From Caryophanales bacterium (GTDB taxonomy: Bacteria > Bacillota > Bacilli > Bacillales > Bacillaceae_J), in NCBI GenBank assembly GCA_012840465.1, contig DULJ01000075.1, positions 1 through 61,482 of the forward strand: 61,482 nucleotides of DNA. Direction: 5' to 3'. Position 1 is the stretch's first letter, and each line of letters begins with the position of its first letter. The position numbers were made by a program, and so were the translations under genes. Shown here in pieces: positions 1 to 8,169 of this stretch. The notes under the pieces are model-generated. The model saw nothing but the letters and a program-made list of their open reading frames with translations. It made no database searches and had not been told where the DNA came from.

Positions 1-163
1 TCAGCCTGCTTGACAACAACTGATAAAGTATCAAAGCTTTGAGCTTCACTTGGAGCATTGGCTTGATCACCAGCAATCTCTAAATGTGAAACAATGAATA
101 GTTTTTGTAAATCTTCAATATTTTGAACCTTCTCATTACGAGCATTTTCTAAAGCTTTTAAAT
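1..163 (-). pseudogene. isoleucyl-tRNA synthetase (ileS) C-terminal fragment, truncated by the window edge
   Basis: Reading the minus strand from about 163 toward base 1 gives an open frame that starts [13 protein letters not shown] and continues through LQKLFIVSHLEIAG to the window edge. The first motif resembles the conserved KALE-x-ARNEKVIGKSL stretch near the C terminus of bacterial IleRS, and the second the LFIVS segment that lies further along. In intact enzymes about 20 residues (IGKSL...) separate them; here they are nearly fused. An in-frame stop lies just upstream (near 170), no start codon is visible, and the frame overlaps the 3' end of the ABC ATPase gene. I infer a remnant of a duplicated or broken ileS with an internal deletion. 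What lies beyond base 1 is unknown. Confidence 0.55.
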
Positions 164-913
164 GTAGTAATTAAAATCTTCAGGAATTACTCTTTTTAGG
201 AACTGACGCGTTCTTTCTTCTTTTGGATGTGAGAAAATGTCTTTGGGTGCCCCTTCTTCCACAATGACACCACCATCCATAAAGATGACTCTACTTGCCA
301 CGTCTTTTGCAAAAGACATTTCGTGGGTAACCACTAACATCGTTGTACCTTCTTTGGCGATATTTTTCATGACAGACAGCACTTCACCAACTAATTCTGG
401 ATCTAATGCGGAGGTTGGTTCGTCAAATAAAATTATATCCGGTTCTAACGCTACGGCTCTTGCAATTCCTACCCGTTGTTGCTGCCCGCCAGACAGTTCA
501 CTCGAATAAGCATCATATTTTTCCGACAAACCAACTTTATCCAGCGCTGTTTTTCCAATCTTGATCGCTTCTTCTTTTGGAACCTTTCGGCCAATAATTA
601 GCCCTTCTGTAACGTTCTCCAACGCTGTTTTATTATTAAAGAGATTATAATTTTGAAATACAAAAGCCACTCGTTGTCTGATCGCATGAATTTGTTTTCG
701 TGATGCTGTTTTCAAGTTTACATCTATCTCTCCAAAAACGGCATGCCCTTCGTTGGCTTTTTCTAGAAAGTTAATGCAGCGAAGCAAAGTTGTCTTGCCG
801 GAACCACTTGGTCCAAGAATGACGACAACATCACCCTTGTCAATTTTCAAATCGACTCCTTTTAAAATCTCATTTTTCCCAAAGGACTTATGAATATTCT
901 TAATCTCTAACAT
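158..913 (-). CDS. tcyN: amino-acid (L-cystine-type) ABC transporter ATP-binding protein
   Basis: ATPase subunit of a polar amino-acid importer acting at the inner face of the membrane. All ABC motifs are intact: Walker [10 protein letters not shown] (residues 34-42), Q-loop FQN near 87, signature LSGGQQQR (140-147), Walker [12 protein letters not shown] (from 161) and the switch His in VVTHEMSFA. Length 251 aa is normal for the GlnQ/TcyN group. It is the last gene of a minus-strand operon with two permeases and a binding protein. The TcyN assignment rests on overall resemblance and on the neighbouring met genes; another polar amino acid cannot be excluded. The stop codon overlaps the ileS-like fragment. 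Confidence 0.88.
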   Translation of the reverse strand: MLEIKNIHKSFGKNEILKGVDLKIDKGDVVVILGPSGSGKTTLLRCINFLEKANEGHAVFGEIDVNLKTASRKQIHAIRQRVAFVFQNYNLFNNKTALENVTEGLIIGRKVPKEEAIKIGKTALDKVGLSEKYDAYSSELSGGQQQRVGIARAVALEPDIILFDEPTSALDPELVGEVLSVMKNIAKEGTTMLVVTHEMSFAKDVASRVIFMDGGVIVEEGAPKDIFSHPKEERTRQFLKRVIPEDFNYYI

Positions 914-975
914 ATGACCACCTCCGCTTTATATCATATTAAAATACTAACTTGAACTTGCACTTATCACGCCAA

Positions 976-1695
976 TTATGGAAGTGGGAAACCTCTCTTG
1001 AATAAAGTTAAACGTTTTTCATAGAATTTAAATGCCTGTTCTACTAAACTACAAATGATTAAATATACTAAAAAGATATCGATATAGGCTTCAATATAGT
1101 TGTAACCAACATTAGCTGCCACTTGCGCCTTCAATGTAATCTCCTGCAATGACATCGCATAACCTAAAGAAGTTGCTTTAATAAGGTTGACGGTTGCTGT
1201 ACATATATTGGGCAAAGCCACGACCAGTACTTGTGGAATAATAATCCGTCTAAATGCTTGAACATTTGTTAGTCCGACTGACTGGGCTGCTTCCAATTGC
1301 CCCGTACTGACTGTGCCTAATGCTGAACGGAAAACTTCAATCAGAATAGCTGTCGTATTTAAGGAAAAAACGATAAAGGCGTACCATATCGGATTAACAT
1401 CATATACGTTCATTTTTATGTTATATGCTTCAAAAATAGAGGCTACCACTAAAGGGACACTGTTATAGATAATAAAAATTTGGACAATAACCGGTGTTCC
1501 TCTTACAAACGAAACATACACTTGAGCAAAGCGATTTAAAATTGGGATCTTATTAATCCTCGTTAAGGCAAGTAAAAATCCCAACGGAAGAGCGATTAGT
1601 AACGCAACCACTGTAATGAGAAGCGCTGTAGGCACCCCTGATAACGCTACAAAAAATGTATCTATTAAAAATTCATAGTTTAAGCCCTCTGACAC
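976..1695 (-). CDS. amino-acid ABC transporter permease (second subunit)
   Basis: Integral membrane subunit of 239 aa of the His/Glu/Gln/cystine permease family, with about five hydrophobic segments. The coupling-helix EAA region is clear: QLEAAQSVGLTNVQAFRRI near residues 132-150, which contacts the ATPase. It lies 12 bp after the first permease gene and 62 bp before the ATPase gene, so a heterodimeric channel is likely. The size matches the TcyL/TcyM pair of B. subtilis, but sequence alone does not tell which one it is. Substrate is inferred from context. Confidence 0.85.
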   Translation of the reverse strand: MSEGLNYEFLIDTFFVALSGVPTALLITVVALLIALPLGFLLALTRINKIPILNRFAQVYVSFVRGTPVIVQIFIIYNSVPLVVASIFEAYNIKMNVYDVNPIWYAFIVFSLNTTAILIEVFRSALGTVSTGQLEAAQSVGLTNVQAFRRIIIPQVLVVALPNICTATVNLIKATSLGYAMSLQEITLKAQVAANVGYNYIEAYIDIFLVYLIICSLVEQAFKFYEKRLTLFKRGFPLP

Positions 1696-1707
1696 TTTCC
1701 CACCACC

Positions 1708-2415
1708 TTACGTAGTTTTAATCACTTGTTTCCCTTTGCTGAATACTTTTTCTAATTTTAAGAAAAATTGTTCGATTGCAATCGATAGCACCCAATAAAT
1801 AATCGATAAAGCAATATAGATTTCTAACGCATGTGCATTGTAGTTTCCTGCTATAATTAGATTTGCTTTGCCCATTATATCAATTAATCCAATCGTGTAA
1901 GCTAACGCCCCTTCTTTCAATAACTCAAGTAAGCTATTCCCGAAGTTTGGCAAGGCTACGACAACAGCCTGGGGCAAGATTATTCTTCTGTACGCTTGCA
2001 AATCACTTAATCCAACACTGACAGCCGCCTCAAATTGCCCCCGATCAATAGATTGATAGGCCGTTCGAATCACCTCAGACATTAAAGCCCCAAACTGCAG
2101 TGAAAATGTAATAATGACAAAAACAGCGGTATCAACATCGTTTAAATTTGTGCCGAAGTTACTCGCAATTGCCGGAATACCATAATAAGTAAGAAAGAGC
2201 AGGACTATTGATGGGGTACACCGTAAGACCGTTGTATATCCGTGGGCAATCTTCTGTGCCATTTTACTTTTGGCGAGCTTCATTACCGCTAAGATCAAAC
2301 CTAAGATCGTTCCAAAGAACACAGATAGTCCCGCCACTAAAAATGTCATTTTTAAAAATGGAAGTAACATGGGGATTGCTTCAATAATATAGGTTGCATC
2401 AAAATATTTTTCCAT
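1708..2415 (-). CDS. amino-acid ABC transporter permease (first subunit)
   Basis: Membrane permease of 235 aa, paralogous to its downstream neighbour. The EAA loop QFEAAVSVGLSDLQAYRRI lies near residues 127-145, followed by the typical PQAVVVALPNFGN segment. The N-terminal helix, AGLSVFFGTILGLILAVM, begins a five-helix permease core. It starts 32 bp downstream of the binding-protein gene. Two permease genes side by side are usual in TcyJKLMN-type importers. Substrate, probably cystine or a related sulfur amino acid, is inferred from context only. Confidence 0.85.
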   Translation of the reverse strand: MEKYFDATYIIEAIPMLLPFLKMTFLVAGLSVFFGTILGLILAVMKLAKSKMAQKIAHGYTTVLRCTPSIVLLFLTYYGIPAIASNFGTNLNDVDTAVFVIITFSLQFGALMSEVIRTAYQSIDRGQFEAAVSVGLSDLQAYRRIILPQAVVVALPNFGNSLLELLKEGALAYTIGLIDIMGKANLIIAGNYNAHALEIYIALSIIYWVLSIAIEQFFLKLEKVFSKGKQVIKTT

Positions 2416-2447
2416 GTTTTATCTCCCCCTTCTTCCATCCATTGGTT

Positions 2448-3326
2448 TTATTCTTCTACTTTATCCAATACCTCAAATAAATCTCTGCCATAGAATTGTG
2501 TACTCAATTCATTTGGCTTCTTTTCTTCTTTAATTTTCTTGATGGCTTCATCATAGGCATCGGCAAACCCTTGTTCTTTTTTGTTAAACAATGGCCATGT
2601 TTTAATAACAGCAAACTCATTGTAAACTACATCATTTACTAAATTGTGATATGGACCGTCTTCCGCTATTACTTGCTTTTCAAAAGATCCTTCAATAATT
2701 ACACCGCCGTCAACACGCCCTTCGTTGACCCATTGAACAACATCAACTGAAAATGTATCACCAGCTTCTAGTTTTACCTGATTGTCTGGATTAGCCTTGT
2801 TATATTCATCAACGACAGTATATTGCGCGTTATTGGCAGCAATCGGCGCTAGAGAAAATCCAGCTGAAGCAAAGTCTGACAGTGTTTTAATATTTTCATT
2901 TTCTTTCTTTAATACAAGTCCTGTGCTACTTAAGCCAAGGAATTCTTTAGGATAGATAAAACTTTTCGTTCTTTCTTCAGTGAAGAAAGCATTTTTAACG
3001 CCTACTTGATATTTACCTTGTTGAACGCCAATCAATAAATCATCACTAGTTGTACCTACATATTCGAATTCGTATTCGGGAAGCTTTTCATCAACTAGTT
3101 TCATAAGTTCTACGTCATATCCGGTAGGTTTGCCGTTTTCGTCCAACCAAGACATTGGTTTTGAGGCCTGATCGTAAGCTACTTTTACTATTCTCACTTC
3201 TACATCACTACCCGCTCCGTCTGCCTTCGCATCTGCACTTGATGGTTCATTGGATCCACACCCAGTAAGTATTGCGGCTACTGTTAAACCTGTTGCTAAG
3301 ACTTTTAATAACTTTTTGTTTTTCAT
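2448..3326 (-). CDS. amino-acid ABC transporter substrate-binding lipoprotein
   Basis: Family-3 solute-binding protein of 292 aa. The N terminus has lysines, a hydrophobic core and the lipobox LTGC (Cys about 23), so it is membrane-anchored outside the cell. The mature part shows the family signature WLDENGKPTGYDVELMK, matching the usual domain-1 pattern, and ends with acidic helices. It is the first gene of the operon, with a clear AGGAG upstream of the ATG. The 200 bp upstream is AT-rich and holds no recognisable SAM riboswitch on this strand, unlike the divergent metI leader. A TcyJ/TcyK-type cystine receptor is the best guess. Confidence 0.85.
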   Translation of the reverse strand: MKNKKLLKVLATGLTVAAILTGCGSNEPSSADAKADGAGSDVEVRIVKVAYDQASKPMSWLDENGKPTGYDVELMKLVDEKLPEYEFEYVGTTSDDLLIGVQQGKYQVGVKNAFFTEERTKSFIYPKEFLGLSSTGLVLKKENENIKTLSDFASAGFSLAPIAANNAQYTVVDEYNKANPDNQVKLEAGDTFSVDVVQWVNEGRVDGGVIIEGSFEKQVIAEDGPYHNLVNDVVYNEFAVIKTWPLFNKKEQGFADAYDEAIKKIKEEKKPNELSTQFYGRDLFEVLDKVEE

Positions 3327-3471
3327 AATATAAATCTCCTCTTTATTTAAATTTTATAATTCCAATCTGTTTAATCGGGTTAAAAAGATATTAGCATCCT
3401 TATAATTTTAATGTCAACTACTTTTAACGAAAAACTTTTTCTGTTTCAAATATTCCCTTCCCGTTTTCCGC

Positions 3472-3500
3472 TTGTATTAAAGTTTAAAGTATATTACAAT
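3472..3500 (+). promoter_or_regulatory. SigA-type promoter for the metIC leader
   Basis: A TTGTAT element (3472-3477, 3 of 6 to consensus), a 17-nt spacer and TACAAT (3495-3500, 5 of 6) lie about 36 nt before the SAM riboswitch. Position and spacing fit a vegetative promoter; the -35 is weak. Confidence 0.45.
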
Positions 3501-3535
3501 GGTGATTATTCTAATTATTTAAAAGTTACATACTT

Positions 3536-3698
3536 TTCTTATCAAGAGAGACTGAGGGATTGGCCCAATGAAGTCTCAGCAACCGGACTTTTAGAAGAAA
3601 CGGTGCTAATTCCCATAGGCGATAAGCGCCTAGAAGATGAGAAGATTGTTTTCGTTTTTTAGGAGCCTTCTTCTTATCAGAGGGCTCTTATTTTTTGC
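3536..3698 (+). promoter_or_regulatory. SAM-I (S-box) riboswitch upstream of metI
   Basis: The aptamer spans about 3536-3644. It shows the conserved S-box core: AAGAGAGACTGAGGGA, the GGCCC-AATGAAG block, CAGCAACC, and GGTGCTAATTCC. P1 is formed by TTCTTATC (3536-3543) and GATGAGAA (3636-3643). A terminator follows at 3663-3696. Its loop contains CTTCTTATC, nearly identical to the 5' P1 strand, so the 3' P1 strand can pair either with P1 (SAM bound, terminator on) or with the terminator loop (antiterminator). This is standard SAM-I logic: metIC is switched off when SAM is abundant. Confidence 0.95.
3663..3697 (+). terminator. riboswitch-controlled intrinsic terminator before metI
   Basis: GAGCCTTCT and AGAGGGCTC form a 9-bp stem (one G-U pair) followed by TTATTTTTT. 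It lies between the SAM aptamer and the metI ribosome binding site. Confidence 0.9.
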
Positions 3699-3741
3699 CC
3701 TTACTGTTAAAAAAAGAATTTAAACGAAAGGGATGAAAAGC

Positions 3742-4863
3742 ATGTCAACAAATCACATCGAGACAAAGTTAGTTCAACTAGGAAATAAAACGGATCACAA
3801 AACAGGGGCCGTCAATCCGCCTATCTATTTTTCAACGGCCTACGGGCATAGTGGGCTTGGAGAATCAACAGGATATGACTATAGTCGTACTAAAAACCCA
3901 ACCCGAGCAATTTTAGAGGAAGGGATTGCAGATCTTGAGTCTGGTGACCAGGGCTTTGCCTGTAGTTCAGGGATGGCTGCCGTTCAATTAGTTCTATCCC
4001 TTTTCCGAAGCGGTGATGAACTACTAGTTTCTGAAGATATTTATGGCGGGACTTACCGCTTACTTAAAAATTTTTCAGATGTTTATGAAATCCATACAAC
4101 CTATACGGATTTTAGCGATGTTAACGTAACGGAAAAGCTGATCACTTCTCATACAAAAGCTATTTTCATTGAAACACCAACGAATCCATTGATGCAGGAA
4201 ATTGATATAAAGCAATTTGCACTTCTTGCTCATAAACACAACTTATTACTTATTGTAGACAACACTTTTTATACACCTTATTTCCAGCGTCCGCTTGAAT
4301 TGGGGGCGGATATCGTTATTCATAGTGCAACCAAGTATATTGGGGGACATAATGACGTACTTGCGGGTCTTGTTGTTGCTAAAGGGGAAACCATTTGTGA
4401 AAAATTAGCTTTTCACCATAATGCATCTGGTGCAGTATTATCACCTTTTGATTCATGGCTTTTAATTAGAGGGTTAAAAACACTTCATCTCCGAATGAAA
4501 CAACATAATGAAAATGCGAAAAAGGTTGCGAATTACTTATCAAATGAACCTTTGGTTACTGACGTTCTATATCCCGGTAAGGGTGGGATGCTATCGTTTC
4601 GCTTAAAAGAAAGTAAATGGATTGGAACTTTTCTAGAAAGTCTTCAGTTAATTACTTTCGCCGAAAGTCTGGGCGGTGTTGAAAGTTTTATTACATATCC
4701 CGCCACACAGACACATGCAGACATTCCGGAGGAGGAACGAACACGACGCGGTGTTTGCGATCGGTTATTACGCTTTTCGGTTGGTATTGAAGAGGCGGAA
4801 GACTTAATAAAAGACCTAAAGCAAGTATTTTCAGTATTACAAGAAGGAGGCAATGATCTATGA
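3742..4863 (+). CDS. metI: cystathionine gamma-synthase / O-acetylhomoserine thiolyase MetI
   Basis: PLP-dependent Cys/Met metabolism enzyme that joins acetylated homoserine with cysteine (or sulfide). The PLP lysine sits in SATKYIGGHND (Lys about 198), after the IVDNTF aspartate motif. The YDYSRTKNPTR and SSGMAA motifs are conserved. The protein closely follows remembered B. subtilis MetI, including the shortened C-terminal domain running from VLYPGKGGMLSFRL. The ATG at 3742 is preferred over the one at 3733, because GAAAGGG (3726-3732) is well spaced only for the former. It overlaps metC by 4 bp (ATGA) and is controlled by the upstream SAM riboswitch. Confidence 0.95.
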   Translation: MSTNHIETKLVQLGNKTDHKTGAVNPPIYFSTAYGHSGLGESTGYDYSRTKNPTRAILEEGIADLESGDQGFACSSGMAAVQLVLSLFRSGDELLVSEDIYGGTYRLLKNFSDVYEIHTTYTDFSDVNVTEKLITSHTKAIFIETPTNPLMQEIDIKQFALLAHKHNLLLIVDNTFYTPYFQRPLELGADIVIHSATKYIGGHNDVLAGLVVAKGETICEKLAFHHNASGAVLSPFDSWLLIRGLKTLHLRMKQHNENAKKVANYLSNEPLVTDVLYPGKGGMLSFRLKESKWIGTFLESLQLITFAESLGGVESFITYPATQTHADIPEEERTRRGVCDRLLRFSVGIEEAEDLIKDLKQVFSVLQEGGNDL

Positions 4864-6032
4864 GTGTATACAAGGACAAGCTCGAAACTAAATTAATTCA
4901 TGCATCATCAAATCTAAAGATTGAACAGAAAACAGGTGCCGTAAACGTTCCAATTTATTTATCATCCACCTTTCATCAAGCAAGTTTTGATCATTTTGGC
5001 CCATTCGATTACAGCCGCTCCGGTAATCCGACAAGGGAAGCGCTAGAACAGAAAATAGCTGAATTAGAGGGTGGTGTGAGAGGACTCGCTTTTGCTTCTG
5101 GGATGGCAGCTATTTCTTCTGCCTTCATGCTACTTTCTGCAGGTGACCATGTATTAATTTCAGAAGATGTGTACGGTGGCACTTATCGGTTTATTACAGA
5201 AGTTTTAAATCGGTTTATGATTGACCACACATTTGTGAATATGACGGATCTAAACGAAATATCTAGTGCGATTCAACCGAATACGAAGGTTATTTATATG
5301 GAAACACCATCTAACCCATGTTTGAATATTACCGACATTGAAGCGGTCGTAAAAATGGCGAAAGAACATAACTGTTTAACATTCCTTGACAACACCTTTA
5401 TGACACCACTTTACCAACATCCGCTTGAGTTAGGAGTAGACGTGGTACTTCATAGCGCAACTAAATTTTTATCAGGCCATAGCGATATAATTGCTGGTTT
5501 AGCGGTGACAAAAAATGAAGAGTTAGGTAAAAAACTGGCCTTTATTCAAAATTCCTTTGGCGCCATTTTGGGCGCTCAGGACTCCTATCTATTAATTCAA
5601 GGAATGAAAACAGTAGGAACTCGCTTAAAACAGTCAGCGGAATCAGCACAGCTTATAGCAACTTACCTTCATAACCATCCGTTGATTGAGGAAGTGTATT
5701 ATCCGGGCTTATCATTTCATCCCGGCCATGACATCCATGTGAAACAGTCCAAAGGGTTCGGAGCTGTTTTATCCTTTAGGTTACCAAATAAAGAAACAGC
5801 GAAAGCATTTGTAGAACATATTCGTTTGCCCGTTTTCGCTGTTAGCCTCGGGGCTGTCGAGTCCATTCTTTCTTATCCAGCTACCATGTCTCATGCTGCA
5901 ATGCCAAAAGAGGAAAGAGAAAAAAGAGGAATTTCGGATGGGCTATTAAGACTGTCTGTTGGACTGGAGCATGTAGACGATTTAATTGCTGATATTGAGC
6001 AAGCACTCCAAGCAGCTTCTCGTGTAAGTTAA
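4860..6032 (+). CDS. metC: cystathionine beta-lyase MetC
   Basis: PLP enzyme of 390 aa that cleaves cystathionine to homocysteine, pyruvate and ammonia, the step after MetI. Motifs: FDYSRSGNPTR (from 49), the PLP-phosphate loop ASGMAAISS (79-87), LDNTFMTPL (176-184) and the Schiff-base lysine in HSATKFLSGH (Lys 202). The C terminus has the AVSLGAVESILSYPATMSHA block typical of the family. Translation is coupled to metI through the ATGA overlap, with AGGAGG just upstream inside metI. A strong terminator follows at once, so metIC is a two-gene operon. Confidence 0.95.
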   Translation: MSVYKDKLETKLIHASSNLKIEQKTGAVNVPIYLSSTFHQASFDHFGPFDYSRSGNPTREALEQKIAELEGGVRGLAFASGMAAISSAFMLLSAGDHVLISEDVYGGTYRFITEVLNRFMIDHTFVNMTDLNEISSAIQPNTKVIYMETPSNPCLNITDIEAVVKMAKEHNCLTFLDNTFMTPLYQHPLELGVDVVLHSATKFLSGHSDIIAGLAVTKNEELGKKLAFIQNSFGAILGAQDSYLLIQGMKTVGTRLKQSAESAQLIATYLHNHPLIEEVYYPGLSFHPGHDIHVKQSKGFGAVLSFRLPNKETAKAFVEHIRLPVFAVSLGAVESILSYPATMSHAAMPKEEREKRGISDGLLRLSVGLEHVDDLIADIEQALQAASRVS

Positions 6033-6066
6033 AAGCCCACCCCTTTGAGGGAATGGGCTTTTTCGT
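6031..6066 (+). terminator. terminator of metIC
   Basis: AAAAGCCCA and TGGGCTTTTT arms enclose a short loop, directly after the metC stop. A T-run lies on the plus strand and an A-run on the other side, so it may also serve the convergent gene at 6085. Confidence 0.9.
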
Positions 6067-6084
6067 TCTCACTAATTATTGAAA

Positions 6085-6405
6085 TTAGTCGTCATGGGTT
6101 TGAAATTCGATTTTTTTAATATCTTCGATTGCATGTTCGAGCAAGGTTAATAAGTCTGGTTCATTTAAGGTTTCGAATTTGGCCTTAAATTCTTGATAAA
6201 TTTTTTCTGTAGCTGCTTCGAAATCCTCACGATTCGTAACATCGTTTTTAACTTCCATCATAATAAGTGTTAGCAGTTTATTTCGGACATTTGTATAATT
6301 ATCTAGTTGTGTTCCAGCTCCGTCTGTTTGAACAGCCGTTGTTAGTTTCTTGCCTGTTTCTGAATTTATATAGGTTACTCTTTTCTCGTTCAGACTTTCT
6401 TCCAT
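6085..6405 (-). CDS. small acidic protein of unknown function
   Basis: A 106-residue protein that I do not recognise. It has no signal peptide or membrane helix. It is rich in Glu, Asp, Lys and Thr, and its C-terminal half is predicted helical (EDFEAATEKIYQEFKAKFE). A GAGG ribosome binding site 9 nt before the ATG and a coding-like composition support it as a real gene. It lies alone between the convergent metC and aspartase genes. A cytosolic role is all that can be said. Confidence 0.65.
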   Translation of the reverse strand: MEESLNEKRVTYINSETGKKLTTAVQTDGAGTQLDNYTNVRNKLLTLIMMEVKNDVTNREDFEAATEKIYQEFKAKFETLNEPDLLTLLEHAIEDIKKIEFQTHDD

Positions 6406-6500
6406 TGTTCGACCTCATTTCTACTTTTTCTTAATTATACAAATTTTTAACCAATTTCGAAAGTGAAAACGTTTTTGTTCCTCATTCCTTCGTTAATAGG

Positions 6501-6530
6501 AAAAAGCCGGCTCAAGGAGTCGGCTTTTTC
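6501..6530 (-). terminator. terminator of the aspartase gene
   Basis: AAAAAGCCG and CGGCTTTTT arms with a short loop lie next to the 3' end of the minus-strand aspartase gene. On that strand the hairpin ends in a T-run. Confidence 0.85.
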
Positions 6531-6531
6531 A

Positions 6532-7998
6532 TTATCTATTTGTCACTAATCTTTTGGTATCATTTTCTTTTCGCTTTTTTTCAATTAATTCTTTACCTGC
6601 AATTCCTGGATGTGTCATCTCAATAGGCTGTAAGATGATATCTAACTCTTCAGCCGTTAATACACCACGTTCTAGAACAATTTCTCTAACTGGACGTTTT
6701 GTTGCAATTGCTTCTTTCGCAATAGATGCAGCAGTTTCATAACCAACGTGTGGGTTAATCGCTGTAATAATACCAACACTATTATCTACATAGTCTTGCA
6801 TTCTTTCTTTATTAGCAGTAATACCGCTTAAGCAATACTCGCGGAATACAGTGAACACATTCGTCATTACTTTAATAGATTGTAATAGATTGAAAACAAT
6901 GACTGGTTCCATTACGTTTAATTCGAATTGACCTGCTTCACAAGCCATTGTAATTGTTAAATCATTACCTGCTACTTGGAATGCACTTTGGTTTAAAACT
7001 TCTGCCATAACAGGGTTCACTTTACCTGGCATGATCGAAGAACCCGGTTGACGTGCAGGTAAGTTAATTTCGCCAAAGCCACAGCGTGGACCTGAAGCCA
7101 TCATTCTTAAATCATTGGCTACTTTTGACATATTCATCATACAAGTTTTCAATGAAGCGGAAACTTCAAGGTATGAATCTGTGTTTTGTGTGCCGTCTAC
7201 AAGATTTGGTACTCCTTTGATCGGTTGTCCACTATATTGTGCAAGGTAGTCGACAACTTTTTCAATATACACAGGGTCAGCGTTTAATCCAGTTCCGACT
7301 GCTGTAGCACCCATATTTACTTCATATAAGTTATCACGTGTTCTGCTAATGCGAGTAATATCTCGACGAAGCACACGTGCATAAGCTGCAAATTCTTGGC
7401 CTAAAAGAACGGGGACAGCGTCCTGCAAGTGAGTACGACCCATTTTGATTGTGTCACCAAATTCTTCAGCCTTTCTTAAAAACTCAGCATGCAATTCTTC
7501 CATTACAAGCAATAATCTATCTAAAGTTGACAGTGTTGAAAGATGGATAGCAGTTGGGAACGCATCATTCGTTGATTGTGCCATATTTACATGTGAATTC
7601 GGACTGATTACTTTATAATTCCCTTTTTCCTCACCGATCACTTCCAAGGCACGATTGGCAATAACTTCGTTTGCATTCATATTAATGGATGTTCCTGCTC
7701 CACCTTGGATTGGATCAACAATAAACTCTCCATGTAATTTACCTTCAAGGATTTCATCTGCTGCTTTTACAATTGCTTCCGCAACTTTTGCATCTAATTG
7801 GCCAATCGCACTGTTAGCAAGCGCAGCACTTTTCTTTACGACAGCCATTGCTTTAATTAGAGCCTCATCTATTGCGTATCCTGTAATTGGGAAGTTCTCA
7901 ACTGCACGCATTGTTTGAACTCCATAATAAGCTGCTTTAGGTACTTCCTTTTCTCCAAGAAAATCTTTTTCTATACGAAATTGTTCATTCTTGTTCAT
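6532..7998 (-). CDS. aspA: aspartate ammonia-lyase (aspartase)
   Basis: Fumarase/aspartase superfamily enzyme of 488 aa that converts L-aspartate to fumarate and ammonia in the cytosol. It carries the superfamily signature GSSIMPGKVNP (about residue 320), the TSINMNANEVIANRA and SPNSHVNMAQSTNDAFP active-site blocks, and GRTHLQDAVP. The first and last blocks resemble aspartases more than fumarases. The ATG follows GGGAGAGG with good spacing. In an anaerobically respiring cell it could feed fumarate. No asparaginase gene is adjacent. The leader carries a perfect 12-bp inverted repeat (8033-8066). Confidence 0.93.
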   Translation of the reverse strand: MNKNEQFRIEKDFLGEKEVPKAAYYGVQTMRAVENFPITGYAIDEALIKAMAVVKKSAALANSAIGQLDAKVAEAIVKAADEILEGKLHGEFIVDPIQGGAGTSINMNANEVIANRALEVIGEEKGNYKVISPNSHVNMAQSTNDAFPTAIHLSTLSTLDRLLLVMEELHAEFLRKAEEFGDTIKMGRTHLQDAVPVLLGQEFAAYARVLRRDITRISRTRDNLYEVNMGATAVGTGLNADPVYIEKVVDYLAQYSGQPIKGVPNLVDGTQNTDSYLEVSASLKTCMMNMSKVANDLRMMASGPRCGFGEINLPARQPGSSIMPGKVNPVMAEVLNQSAFQVAGNDLTITMACEAGQFELNVMEPVIVFNLLQSIKVMTNVFTVFREYCLSGITANKERMQDYVDNSVGIITAINPHVGYETAASIAKEAIATKRPVREIVLERGVLTAEELDIILQPIEMTHPGIAGKELIEKKRKENDTKRLVTNR

Positions 7999-8032
7999 AA
8001 AAGGTCCTCTCCCTTAAATTGTTTTATAGATT

Positions 8033-8066
8033 AGTATAATGGAGATAGCTTCACCTCCATTATACT
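8033..8066. promoter_or_regulatory. perfect inverted repeat in the aspartase leader
   Basis: Arms AGTATAATGGAG (8033-8044) and CTCCATTATACT (8055-8066) are exact reverse complements around a 10-nt spacer. It lies 35 bp upstream of the aspartase ATG. Each arm contains a TATAAT-like element. It may be an operator or an RNA hairpin; there is no T-run, so a simple terminator is unlikely. Confidence 0.5.
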
Positions 8067-8169
8067 CCTAATAAAATTATAATCTAGTTATAAATTTAAG
8101 TTTAAATTTTCAATCATTACCGATAATTTTAAATGTAAGCCCCTTGCTTTTTTCTTACTATTGCTGTTG

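Noticed and set aside
3411-3662. Open frame of 83 codons across the metI leader
   Set aside because: It lies on the SAM riboswitch, has no ribosome binding site and unlikely amino-acid composition.
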